Assembly (NCBI GenBank): GCA_033557685.1
Contig: JAWQRN010000360.1
Location: 1 to 30,843, forward strand
From: Sperchopsis tessellata
Lineage: Eukaryota > Arthropoda > Insecta > Coleoptera > Hydrophilidae
Direction: 5' to 3'
DNA: 30,843 nucleotides
Below are positions 9,605 through 20,474 of this stretch, in pieces. The notes below the pieces were generated by a model, which worked only from the letters and a program-made list of their open reading frames with translations, searched no databases and was not told where the DNA came from. The position numbers and the translations under genes are program-made. Positions within the stretch are counted from its first letter, which is position 1, and each line of letters begins with the position of its first letter.

Positions 9605-10715
9605 TTTGGAGTACAGGATTAGATTAGTTCAGTTTATTCAGGTATATGTGTTCCTATATAGCATACAGTATACCAAAACAAATATAAAAACTATATTAAA
9701 ATATATGAAATATCTATTATCTAGTATAGTAAATAGTATCATAACTCTATACATAAATTTATTATTAGTTCACTGATATTGATATCGGTTAAAATTAGTT
9801 TACATTATACACAGACGTTTGTAAAACTAGAAACAAATAAAAATATTTTCATGTTTAGTCCATGAATTATGGACCTTATACTGTGTAATGATGTAGTTGT
9901 GTTCTTTGTGCATTTACGCTTATGTAAACGCTAATATTCATCCAGTTATATCAATTGGTTTACTTCCATCTTTCCACAGTGTGTTAGGTAATACACCTAT
10001 GGGAACATTCAGTATTAACATTTTTTTCTTGTTCTGAAGAAAATATTTACTAAAATAAAGTAATGTTATTTTACTTAATATTGTATATTTTTGTTAACAT
10101 ATCTATTAGTTGCTAAATTAACAATAAAAACAAAAAAAGTATTTCTAGTAGATATTTATCAAATAAAATTTTTCGAGTAATACATACGTAAACAGTCTAT
10201 TTTATAGGACTTACTGCATCATTACATTTCTTTTTTGGATAAATTCAAATAGGACTTTGTTATCAAGCAACATTACGTAATTTTTCGTGGTGAAAGTTGT
10301 CAATAATTAAAAACGTGTGTATATATAACGCTGGCACATATATAATTAAATCTCTTATGTTAAAACTAACATGCACCCGACAATGCACAGTTCATCGGGC
10401 GAGCACCACTATGCAAGAGTATATACACTACAAAGTATACGAGATGGTAAAAAAACTTGACCGAAACATAATCATGTTATACTACACGGGAAATTAGAAC
10501 TAATTTTTCATAGGAATACAATATGCTGCGTGCAAACGGTACGGAGATAGGGGATATTTAAACTAAAATACTAAATAAACTAAATCTGGCAAACATTTTG
10601 TATTTTATTTACAATTTTCTTATAATACTTTTCGTGAACTATATATTCAATGAAAATATCAGAAATAATATTACGGTATCAAATATATTAGACGTCCACA
10701 ATTATCATATGTATG
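9605..10715. other. Intronic DNA, no gene seen
   Basis: AT-rich sequence. The open stretch at 10297-10497 has no recognisable motif and lies among multiple stops, so it is left unannotated. Confidence 0.4.
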
Positions 10716-10720
10716 AACGT

Positions 10721-11660
10721 GTGGAACTCGTGTAGAGGCTCTGATAAGTGCCGATGTTTCGTCCACTGTTGCAAGGGACATTTTCAAGACGAGTGATGTT
10801 ATTTCAACGAATGAATTCACTGCACTTATTCAAACTCAGCCGGATTATGCTTATATAGGCAAGGACTGGAGTGGAGAATATGCACAAGCGTGGAGCCGTT
10901 ACCTTCGGGAGATTGTTGCCGAGTACAGGAGGCGTGAAATGAGAGAGAAGGATTCCCGAAGCAATTGGTAGTTGAGAACCATCGACCCAATTGATATTGT
11001 GGGGGTAATTATAAATCTCAATGTATTATCGGAATTTTCTGGGGAAATAAGAAGGCTAAGACTTTAGTATTTTTGAACATATTGGTGTGACCTGTTTCAT
11101 GACGATCTTTAACCACGGCTGACTGAATACTATGACCCAGAGAAGAACAATGTTCGTGCTGCTTTAAACCAGTAGCAATCGTACGGTTAGTTTATCCAAT
11201 GTATACATTATCACAGGAAGAAGGAATCTGACAAACCCCTTCGCTTTGCAAGGGGATAACATCTTTTGAATAAGGGACAACTTGCGAAATCTTTTGTACT
11301 GGGGGAATACTGTTTTGATATTAAATTGTCTTAGTATGCGGGCAATTTTTTCCGTCGAATCCTTGACAAACGGTAGATAATCTGTGACTTTCACCTCAAG
11401 ATTATTTCTGACAGCGATGGGTGGATCCCGGAAACGTTATATTGGCCGTTTGATGTCTGATAAACTATACCCATTAGATAACAGCACATCGGTGACTCCC
11501 GGCAAAGTAGAATTGTTTTACATAACTTGAACGCTCGCTGTACGATCTATTTAATCACATACATTTTCTTACAGGTATGATGATGTGACATTACATGCAA
11601 GTAACTATTGGTATGGGTAGCCTTAACGTCGGCACTTATACATGGTTTTCACCCGGAAAC
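10721..11660 (-). mobile_element. Penelope-like element remnant with GIY-YIG endonuclease domain
   Basis: On the minus strand, 11394-11290 encodes DYLPFVKDSTEKIARILRQF then NIKTVF, the block before the endonuclease of Penelope-like elements. After a frameshift near 11285 the frame continues VPYSKDVIPLQSEGVCQIP, then SSCDNVYIG, a stop, TNRTIATGLKQHE and KDRHETGH. This is the GIY-YIG nuclease pattern (C-x-x-x-Y-I-G, T-x-R-x-x-x-R/G-x-x-x-H and a final E/D-H-x-x-x-x-G-H). The reverse transcriptase domain is missing. The piece is flanked by inverted termini: 10721-10761 (GTGGAACTCGTGTAGAGGCT then CTGATAAGTGCCGATG) and 11625-11660 (AACGTCGGCACTTATACATG then GTTTTCACCCGG), which pair with mismatches. 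It is a dead, 5'-truncated copy. Confidence 0.75.
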
Positions 11661-11944
11661 AATATTCATATTACGGTAACATTAAACGTATATGTAATAT
11701 TAAATTTTAACAAATTATTTTTCAGTATGCCAAGTGAAGTATACGTTCTTCTTAATGCATTTTAAACAAAGCATCCGCGCGGTTACATATATGTAGATCT
11801 TTTACAAATACTGAATAACTTGAAGTGATAAAGCATCTAACATTATGTTCACAAACCTGTCAAAATGTGATATATTTATAATTTTAAGTAACAAACAGGA
11901 AAAACATGGTTTTAATAATTTCTATCGAATTCATCTAATGTTTA

Positions 11945-13310
11945 ACACTCAATTCCATTGACCATCGATGATCTGTTCGCCTTTCAAGATGTCCTAAGCA
12001 ATTCCACTTTTGCGTCTTCACTGTCGCTGAACATAGTCTAACTTTTTATCCATGTACAGCATCTTCTAACACTAAATCTCACACCCAAAATATATCTGTT
12101 AAAACTTCTTTACGTTTTTTGGGGCCTTTAATGTACACGTCCCACTAGCATACGTTGTCACAGGCAAAACACATTGATCCAAAACCCTAGGTTTCAAACA
12201 CAAAAGCACCTTCGATTTAAATATGTTGCTTAGACGTCCAGTTATACTCCATACAAACTTCAATCTTCGCGCTGTCTCTAAAGAAACATCTCCATCCATT
12301 GTTATAAGATGCATGTATCATGTTACGGTTTAAATTAGTATGCCCTCGGTGTAGAAATTGGCTCGCATAGCAATCCCATTGAGCAAAAATTTCATTTTAA
12401 CTAGGCTCATCCTAAGGCCTTCATCCCTTCTTTCAGAATCCACATCAATTATTTTTTCTTTAAGCTTTTCAATAGTGTGTGCATATAACATGAAATTATC
12501 TGCAAATCTCAAATGGTTACGTTATTCCCCATTCACGTTAATCCTCCCCCAACTTAGTTCCTGGTATATGTACTATAAAGCTGCACTGAAAAATTTCTTC
12601 TTGTCTAACACCAATTTTCATTACAAAAAGTTACCGTTTCTTTTAGGTTTAATGAGGCTTTTTCAGGTGTTTTGAATTAGCAGTCTGGAGGCAGATGGAA
12701 TGCCATTTTGGATCAAATCTTTAATAACTGCAGATGTCTTGATCAAGTCAAATGCTTTCTCGTAGTCTACGAAAGTACAACATAGTAGCGGGTTACACTC
12801 GTTACATCTATATATCAATTCACTTACCTTGTAAATATGAAAACTTGCCTGTTCTTTGGGTTTGTACAAATCGAATTGGTCAATAACATGATTTGTAATT
12901 ATTTTGGAAATAATCTTATAAGCCACAGATGTGAGTCTGACGGAAATTTTTCAGATCTTCTTTATTTACTTTATTTTGTGGATTAAAATAATTGTTGCAT
13001 TGTTTCAAGACGCTAATATTTGTTTTATTTCTATGCATGACCTATACAGTTTTGTCAGAACGGTTTACACCTCATATTCAGCAATATATAGAATGTCAAA
13101 GGTGATCCTGTATTCTCCAGGTATGTCTTCATACTTCATTGATTTTAGAGTGTGTGCATCATCTGAGGGTAATATTGGTGGAACGCCTTCCCCGGAAGAG
13201 ATGTATATATGGTTACATTCATCTCGATATAGATAAGACATATTCATGTTAATAATTGTTTGCAGGAGGGGAACTGCCAGTAAACCACTTTTATCATGAC
13301 AACGCAATAT
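11945..13310 (-). pseudogene. LINE reverse transcriptase pseudogene, most of the RT domain
   Basis: Read from 13307 downwards, the frames give VPPILPSDDAHTLKSMKYED and IPGEYRITFDIL, the RT N-terminal block. Next come NNATIILIHK near 12980, YKIISKIITNHVIDQFDLYK, EQASFHIYK and FVDYEKAFDLIKTSAVIKDL, then a degraded VRQGD-like block. MRFADNFMLYAHTIEKLKEK and ETARRLKFVWSITGRLSNIF follow, with VLDQCVLPVTTYASGTCTLK at the end. The order of blocks matches an intact LINE RT. At least four frame changes and internal stops are present, and the catalytic FADD motif reads FADN. The region 11945-12120 aligns base by base with 15535-15690, so this copy and the one at 15355-16300 are the same family. RTE-like by recall. 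Confidence 0.87.
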
Positions 13311-13340
13311 GGATATAAATATATTTTAGTATACTATATA

Positions 13341-14659
13341 GGGTAAGTCGGGGGGAAAGCACCAAACACCGAGTGTATATTCAACACATACAATTAAGAC
13401 TAAGAAATCAAAAAATCTGATTTTCTAAAAGATTAAGTTTAATCCAGTAGTTAAACAATTTGTCAAACAATCTCCTGTCAGTTATGAATAATTTTGCACG
13501 ATTTTTTGAAAGTGATAAATAATGCCACACACCTATTAAATTTCGAATATGAAAATATCGTGATTGTTTATGATTTTTGCAACAGGATGCTGCACCTGTG
13601 TTTGAAGAATATCGTCATCGTTTCTACATTGTAGAATTTCAGATAAAATTTTATTTATCAAATTCTGCAACACATTATGTGAGAGAGGTAGACTTCCAAG
13701 TATGCACAGAACATCTACACGTACTCATAGGCAAGGTGTATATAAAGTAGAATATGCTCTAGATTTATTGGAACAGAGTCCTGCAACTAGCTAACGAAAA
13801 GTTGCCGCTCAACCTACCATTACTCAGACAAGAGTGATTTGCACACAATAAGAACAGGGCTTATAACCATACCACATACAGTTTGTATAGAATTTACAAT
13901 CAGAAAGTAATGCTAGGCGCATGAAATTTTGTTGATGAATAAATACTTATTACCCATGAAGCAATATTCAGTTGTGACCAAAATCTGCAATTCTCACCAA
14001 TGGTCTAAAGAAATAGTCTAAACAAATTTTCAGCATCGTTTTTCAGCTAATATGTGGTGTGGGATTATCGATAATGATTTAATTGGCCCTTTTATTTTTG
14101 AGAACAGAAACAGAAAGAGGAGAACGTTACAACGTTACTTGGAATTTTTGCAAAATGATTTACGAAGACTATTAAACACAAAGATGGAGCTCCTCCACAT
14201 TTTGCTCATCAGGTCTCGCAATATTTAAATGGAAATTTCTAGGATGACGGATTGTTCGCGATGGCTCAATTTATTGGCCGCCATGGTCCCCAGACTTCAC
14301 TTCATTAGAATTTCATTTGTGGGGCTAGTTGAAAACTAAGGTATAAAACGAGTAAGTGGAGAATCGTGTACACTAATATTTCGTGTTTTAAATGATGCAG
14401 CTCGCACACAAAAAAATAAAAAGAACTAAGGTCCATTGATGTGCTTTTGAAAATTTATTGTAAACATTTAAAACGTTGAATTTTTAAATAAAACGCTGTT
14501 CCTATTAAATAAAATGTGGTTGCCTACTAGATTAAACTTAAACATTTAGGGCGCTGTAATTAAAAAAAACAATTGAAAATCAGACTACTACTTTTGGGTT
14601 GCTTTGTCATAAATTTAGAACATACTCTAGGAGTTTGGTGCTTTTCTCCCTACTAACCC
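13341..14659 (+). mobile_element. Tc1/mariner-type element with TIRs, broken transposase
   Basis: The 5' end GGGTAAGTCGGGGGGAAAGC then ACCAAACACC (13341-13370) matches the complement of 14630-14659 at 25 of 30 positions. The 5' end is preceded by TATA. A degraded plus-strand transposase lies between. Recognisable blocks, in several frames, are CDQNLQFSPMV near 13975, FQHRFSANMWCGII-like text near 14035, LEFLQNDLRRLL near 14140, KDGAPPHFAHQVSQYLNGNF near 14185 and PWSPDFTSLEFHLWG near 14290. The D-G-A-P-P-H-F and W-P-x-R-S-P-D-x-T-P-L-D-F-F-L-W-G pair belongs to the IS630/Tc1/mariner group with a DUF4817-like N-terminus. The position expected to hold the first catalytic Asp reads THEAIFS rather than TDEAIFS, while the second and third Asp remain. 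The element is dead but its ends are well kept. Confidence 0.83.
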
Positions 14660-14664
14660 TGGAT

Positions 14665-15350
14665 ATACAAATCATAACTATATCTTTGTTCATCAATATT
14701 TTAATATATACGTTTTTCACATTTATTAACTAAATGTATACTGGTAAAATCATTATATATGTTTAGATCTACACAAGCTAGTGCATTTGAAATGAAGCTT
14801 ATTATAAACAAACATTCAGGAGAGTTTAAATGTGAACATCGGCAAAAATATCATGAATATTGAGAACATAGAAAATAGCGGAGTGGGTCGAAAATAGTTT
14901 TTATATATTTTTAGTCAGGATGCGAACGGATTGGATCTCATATTTTAACTTTATAGAAATATTTAAATTATTAAAACGAAAATATTAAGAATACATCCTG
15001 TTTATAACAGACCTGCGGGAAGTATATTATTGTGTCAAGAACCTGGTTACACTGAATCTAGAACGATAGGTAAGGGCTAAAAATAAATATCAAAGTGAAA
15101 TGATGAAACTGATCCGACGGTATCATTTTACAAATATGAAGTAAGCTGTATCAAATATCAAAAACCATACATTCCATTATTTGATCTAATTATGTGATCA
15201 AATAATACGACGCAATATTTGTTTACTTTTTTGTTGCGCCAAATGCGTACTTTGTATGACTATTCTAATAATAAATATAATTAACAAATACAAACCTTAG
15301 AAATGTTAGAAAATGGTCGCTTGCTGTTAGGTGTATGATATTTGTTATTC
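14665..15350. other. Intronic DNA, no gene seen
   Basis: AT-rich sequence between two transposable elements. No motif was recognised. Confidence 0.4.
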
Positions 15351-15354
15351 TCAT

Positions 15355-16300
15355 AACATCATCATCATAATCATCATCATAATATTTAAAATCAGCCGGT
15401 ATTCATGCACTGCTTTCACTCGGCACGATTGTGCACCTTTCGCATCTACGTGAGTCGCAAACAGTGTTTTAGTTGTATTTCCTACCTGTCACTGGCTAGT
15501 CGTCTTGATCTTACATTGTGTCTCGGTTCCTACTAGGTTAATGCCTTTGACCATCGAAAATCTGCTCTGCCCATTTACACGTTTGCGTCTTCACTGTCAA
15601 TATAACATCCCTGACCTTAGTCTGACCTCTTATCCATTCACAGTGTCTTCTATCACTAATTCTCAAACCCATCATATATCTCTCTATACTTCTTTGCGTT
15701 ATTTGGAGCCTCTGAATATGCAAGGCCCTTTTTCATCTAGGTTTAAGGGCATATGTCAATGGAGCCGAATACACTGATCGAAGTCTAGGTGTTTCAATTA
15801 CAAAGGCAACTGTGACTATTTCCAAAGGAACATCTACATCCATCAATACGAGCTGGCCCAAATACATGTATGATTTTATGGTTTGGATTAGTATGCCCTC
15901 GATGTACACATTGGCTGGCATGTCTAGCAAATTTAGTAGTACTTTCGTTTTACTAATATTCATACTAAGGGCTACATTTCTACTTTTCGAAGTTAGATCA
16001 ATCATTTGTTATTTTAGTTCTGCTATGGTGTATGGAACAATCACGTTATCATAAAAAAATCGTAGCTGGTTGAGATAATATCCATTCACTTTTATGCTGT
16101 TGTATTCCCAATTTAGTGTTCTAAACACATACTCTAGGGCTACACTGAACAACTTCGACCATATGGTGTATTTTAACACTTAGAGTGGGTGTTTGATATA
16201 CTTCTTGAATGGATCTTATATAGGCCGATTAAATTCCATTTTTGACCAAAGCCTTCATCACTGTTGATGTCTTTATGGAGTAGAACAGATACTTTTAACC
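15355..16300 (-). pseudogene. LINE reverse transcriptase C-terminal half with ATG-repeat 3' tail
   Basis: On the minus strand from about 16290, blocks appear in order. First are SIKTSTVMKALVKNGI and QLRFFYDNVIVPYTIAELK, the FADD region reduced to FYDN. Next come SRNVALSMNISKTKVLLNLL, MPANVYIEGILIQTIKSYMY with LGQLVLMDVDVPLEI, then ITQRSIERYMMGLRISDRRH with CEWIRGQTKVRDVI. This is the same family as 11945-13310. The 3' end on the minus strand finishes in an ATG/ATT trinucleotide run, (ATC)n on the plus strand at 15358-15384. Such short microsatellite tails are typical of RTE-type LINEs. Stops and frame shifts make it non-functional, and the copy is 5'-truncated. Confidence 0.86.
15358..15384. 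repeat. (ATC/ATA)n microsatellite, LINE 3' tail
   Basis: CATCATCATCATAATCATCA and a few more units sit exactly where the minus-strand LINE at 15385-16300 ends. It is read as the 3' microsatellite tail of that insertion. Confidence 0.75.
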
Positions 16301-16304
16301 GGAG

Positions 16305-18675
16305 AGGCCGTGGTCCACTAGGGGGGCAAGAAAGGTTTTTGTATTTTCATCATGTAAAGGTTATAAGCAGATATTACTATAACCTTTTTAACAAACTTAA
16401 AACCGAAGAGCAAATTACAACATAGTTAGGTATATTATGTATTTATTTAAAATGATGTAAAAAACGTGTTTTATTCGACTAATATCAACGGATGCCATCT
16501 TACAAAAGTAGGATAAAGATGGAAAATGGAGGAGCATATGGAAATTATGAAGAAAGCGTTATGGACATCCACGTTTGCATGGAAGCTGTCAGGTTGTTTA
16601 TGTCTATGTCATGTATTTCCCTCGCAATTAACTCCATCCATTAGAACGGGATGAATATATACCTACCTTGCGACTGACTCATCACAGCTTCAACCCAACA
16701 AGCTGCAAATGAAGCTGCACAGGGTAAGATTAAAGCTTCTGTCGCGTTGCTTTTTGATTTAGTTGACTGCACTTGCGTTGCTTGTCTATTTATCTAGTTC
16801 GCTCAAATATTTCTTTCTCGGATCGTGATCGTGACGAATTATCAAGAAACTAGTATTTATTCGAATGCGTAGAACGTGTGTATTAACAAAGTTAACACTG
16901 TGCTATTTGAGTGTAATTAATTTTTGTGTGCCTGTTTAGTATTAATTTGTTTAACTATTTCTTAATAATGTACCTCATAAAATGAGCAAACTTGGAACAA
17001 TATTTAATTTTCTAAATATAAATGCGCCGCGCAGTTTAAAAAGAAACTGAGAAAGCGGTGAAACTGATAGTTACCCGCCGTATCAAACAGAGAAATAAGC
17101 CACTCGTAAATGTAAAAACTTAAGCAAAATAAATAAAGGAATTTGATACAAGTTATACAAATTTCGGATTTATCGGTGTAGAAATAGATGGCATTTTGAA
17201 ACATATCTGGAGGGAATATCCACACCTGTTTACCATTTTAATTCAATATTTGCTGCCTTTTGTTTCCACATATTTGTGCGGTAAGGGATTTTCGACATTG
17301 GTAAACATTAAAATTAAGCCACGAAATCGTCTCCGAATAGACTCCTGCATTTGAATAGCATTGAGTAATGCAATTGAACCAAGATTGTACTAATTAGTGA
17401 CGAGTATCTAACAACAGAGATCTCATTAAATACATTAAGTAAGTTAATTTCTTTATTTTGATTTTGTGTCAAGCTAAACTTAATAAATAAAACCACTATT
17501 TTAAAACAAATCTTCTTGATTATTATATTATTACAAACTATAGGGCTGCGATAGTTTTGTATATATAAAGGGGAGCAATTACTAAATGGATAAGAACTAT
17601 AGTACACCGTATAAATCTCTTCGATAGTGCTATATCCTTTATATACTACCACTCTTGGTAGGCTTCCATTTTTAATTTCTATTTATTGAACCAATAGTGC
17701 CCTGAAACATAATAAGACAAACTATAAACAGTATTAACAACTTAGAGTTTATACCACATACACAGAAAATATCTTTCGAAAGAGTAACTGAATATTTAGT
17801 ATGACTACAAGGCTATAGTAGAATAACCCTGCCAGAAAAACCTATAGCGTTTATCGGTGAAGCCAATACTCTTTTATGACACTGACATCAAGCTATTTAT
17901 GTGCCTACTGGAACTTCGTTTTTAGTATAACCTTATATGTACCAAGAGGAACATTGTATGGTCATATTTAAGGGGAGAATTACTTCTGATAAACACTTTA
18001 GTTTGGTACTACTTTGTTTTTAAGCTTATATCGGAAATGTGCCACAATGTGAAAGAATGCCAGTCCTTCAACCTTAATTAATGATATTGGTAATAAGCAG
18101 AGAAACAGAAACAAGATTCGACCCGGATAGGGTTTAGGAAATGGTCGTATATTCTATCCATACGAAATGACCTCATCATATATAGATTAGAAGTAAGATT
18201 TTCCAAAATGAACAAATATTACTCATATCATAACAGGGTGAATAAATTTTTCATCTTTATTTTAAATAAATCCACATTTATGTATTGGTATGTTTCCCCA
18301 CATTTACATTGAATGTATAATCTTTCAAAAGCAATCCAGATCAACCAATCGCACTCATGTGTTAAGCTGAAAAATTATTAGATACAGTGTGTCCTTTTCA
18401 TTAGTCACAATTTTCTGTGAAAATGTTTTCTTTAAAGATAGCTATTAATCTGAAGTACATTTAATAATACAAGCCAACAAAAAAAAACATATTTAATATG
18501 TTTTCTGAATAAAAGTGGTCAAACAATACTAACTTCGGGAGAAAAAAAAACCGGATTTTAGAATAGATGTTCTTTATTACCTCTAGTTTTGGAAATACAC
18601 TACTTGTTCTTCTGTAGTGAAAAGCAGAATTTCAACAGAATTATATCATACAACTACAATGTAAATTAAAGTAAT
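16305..18675. other. Intronic DNA, no gene seen
   Basis: AT-rich, with a somewhat more balanced patch at 16480-16850. Open stretches at 17004-17225 and 17314-17652 on the minus strand show no family motif and are probably chance. No RNA gene was recognised. Confidence 0.4.
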
Positions 18676-18679
18676 TTTC

Positions 18680-18848
18680 AGCAGATGTGAGGTGCCCACG
18701 TTTCGTCTTAATCCCCAAATCTAATACCAAAATAATGATGGTAGGCTATCATCACGAGTGGAGTAATTGGGCGTTTCTGGGCGGCAAATGTCACAATACC
18801 ATACACGTAACAGAAATTGTCAGAATTGTTAATACATGTACGTGGCAT
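18680..18848 (-). pseudogene. Fragment of an uncharacterised Cys-containing insect protein family
   Basis: On the minus strand from 18848 the frame reads MPRTCINNSDNFCYVYGIV, then TFAAQKRPITPLVMIAYHHY and FGIRFGD, a stop, then DETWAPHIC. I recall a large family of uncharacterised proteins in insects and other invertebrates that starts with the pattern M-P-R-T-C, then F-C-Y-x-C-G-x-x-T-F, K/R-R-x-x-T-P-L, Y-x-x-Y-F-G and W-A-P-H-x-C-C, probably a zinc-binding domain. Here the second Cys of C-Y-x-C is Tyr, and a stop replaces the residue after FGD, so the copy is broken. The hydrophobic stretch encoded upstream (18956-18870) is probably chance. No function is known to me. Confidence 0.6.
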
Positions 18849-18959
18849 CCTGGCCATACTTAACTTGAAAAGTGAAGTATGATCACAATACAAAACTGCA
18901 AACAATAAAAGGAACAACACTCCAACCTTCACACCATGCAAGCTATAAACAGGCAATTA

Positions 18960-19600
18960 ACAATAGAAGATCTACAGTGACTTCTCACTCCTACTCTCAG
19001 GTTTTCCAACCTCTATATTTCCTTTACGTACTAACTTACTTAGCCTTTCAGAAAGCCACACGCTTCATATATACATATTAATAAAAAATATTCTGTCCTA
19101 TTGTATGTGTACGCTGCTAAGACTAAGCCTATACGTTTGAATAGAGGAGTGAGCAGTAACTATGTGAGTTGTCGTGTTTACATTCATTTGCGCGTGACGT
19201 ATAGGAGTGAAGGAAGTGAAGTTAAGCAAGCGTACACGTATTATTATTTATTGCTAAGCGAGTCTCGCATGATAATCCACATTTATTTATTAAGCGTGGG
19301 GCATTGGCATTGATATTGTTAGGCAAACCAAACATTTTTCCGAAATATACTTTAATGTCATTTAACTAAACAAATTCTTACAACAAACAAAAATTCATAA
19401 AAAGTCGAAAATTCTTTGTATATATTCATCTTCTGGTGACGATATATCCAAACACTACCTTTGTGTCGTGACGTTAATTTTCGATGCCACCCACTTGGTT
19501 TAGGTAATTCTGCTTTGAAAGAACTATCAAGTTTTGTTTGCTCTTTTGAAGTCCGCTGTTTGTTTTTATAGTTAACACCCTAATGTTACAAAAGTTGTTG
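18960..19600. other. Intronic DNA, no gene seen; may include the 3' part of the pogo element
   Basis: A patch at 19100-19280 is richer in G and C, with an open frame on the plus strand that has no known motif. The right-hand inverted repeat expected for the minus-strand pogo/Tigger relic was not found here by eye, so the end of that element is uncertain. Confidence 0.35.
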
Positions 19601-19619
19601 TACTACAGCTGAATTTCAT

Positions 19620-20472
19620 TATCTGATGAATTGTCAATAATAGTTATTTGATCTTCTAGATGCAATCTTATCACTGATAACTTTGTTTTTAGACATTATT
19701 ATTATTTCTTCTTCATTATAAGCGTTACCCTTACCCTCATCTTCTACGGTCATAATCTCATCTGCTATTTCATTTTCATTTTCAGTCATGATATGATACC
19801 CAACATTACCTTAGTCTACTTCTAACCACTGTAAAATATCTTCCTCAGCTATTTCTTCTCGACCAATATTTTGTATTGTCCTACAGTAATTAGTAGCTTC
19901 TAGCCCTTCGAAATGAAGCCTTCAAGCAAATTCTTCCAACCATTTTCAAATGCTTGCAGTTTACTTCTTTTCACAAACAACAAATGCAGATTTTAGACCA
20001 TTTAATTTCTGTAAGGTACTCTGTCCTCTTGTATCTTCTCTATTATCTTCATCCTCTAAAGCAACCAATACTTCCTCTGAAAACTTTTCGAGGTATATTC
20101 ATTTGGTAGCACAAATTATCCTCTTGTCGATGGCCTGGTTAAGAAATGTTGTATTGTTTGGCCAAAGCATACATCTACATTTGTTTCAGAACATACGATA
20201 TTTTCTGAAGGATGAGCAGGATCGTTGTCTACAAGCAATATACATTTCATATCTTCCGGTGGCATTCCAAACTCTTTGCCTCAAAATTTCCTGACCTCAG
20301 GTACAAACGTTTTAAATAACCACTCTTGGAAAATGTGTGTGTCCATATTGTATGCTTATATAGTGCTATATGTATTAATTTTTTATTTAAATGAAATACA
20401 TATTATACATGGAATTTTTTATCCGTTATATTCGAAGTATATACCGGGGTACGTTATATCGAGGTTTTACTC
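19620..20472 (-). mobile_element. Pogo/Tigger-type element, internally deleted, transposase C-terminal half
   Basis: On the minus strand the element starts with GAGTAAAACCTCGATATAAC at 20472, next to a TA at 20473-20474. This matches the common Tigger terminus beginning CAGTAAAACCTCGATATAAC. About 130 bases in, the DDE domain appears: LFKTFVPEVR, then FGMPPEDMKCILLVDNDPAH with PSENIVCSETNVDVCF. C-terminal text follows: LQAFENGWKNLLEGFISKG, TIQNIGREEIAEEDILQWLE, a stop, GNVGYHIMTENENEIADEIM and TVEDEGKG. The LLVDN-x-PAH block keeps one catalytic Asp. The HTH/CENP-B-like N-terminus and first Asp are gone, so the 5' end is joined to the middle of the ORF. Several stops are present, and the 3' inverted repeat was not found. 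Confidence 0.8.
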
Positions 20473-20474
20473 TA

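Noticed and set aside
12358..12675. 105-residue plus-strand open frame
   Set aside because: It is antisense to a clearly recognisable LINE reverse transcriptase on the minus strand (FADN and VRQGD-like blocks).
12931..13236. 101-residue plus-strand open frame
   Set aside because: It is antisense to the N-terminal RT blocks of the same LINE.
15505..16054. Two plus-strand open frames of 80-90 residues
   Set aside because: Both are antisense to the LINE fragment at 15355-16300.
17314..17652. 112-residue minus-strand open frame
   Set aside because: No recognisable motif, with composition as expected from AT-rich DNA. Insufficient to call a gene.
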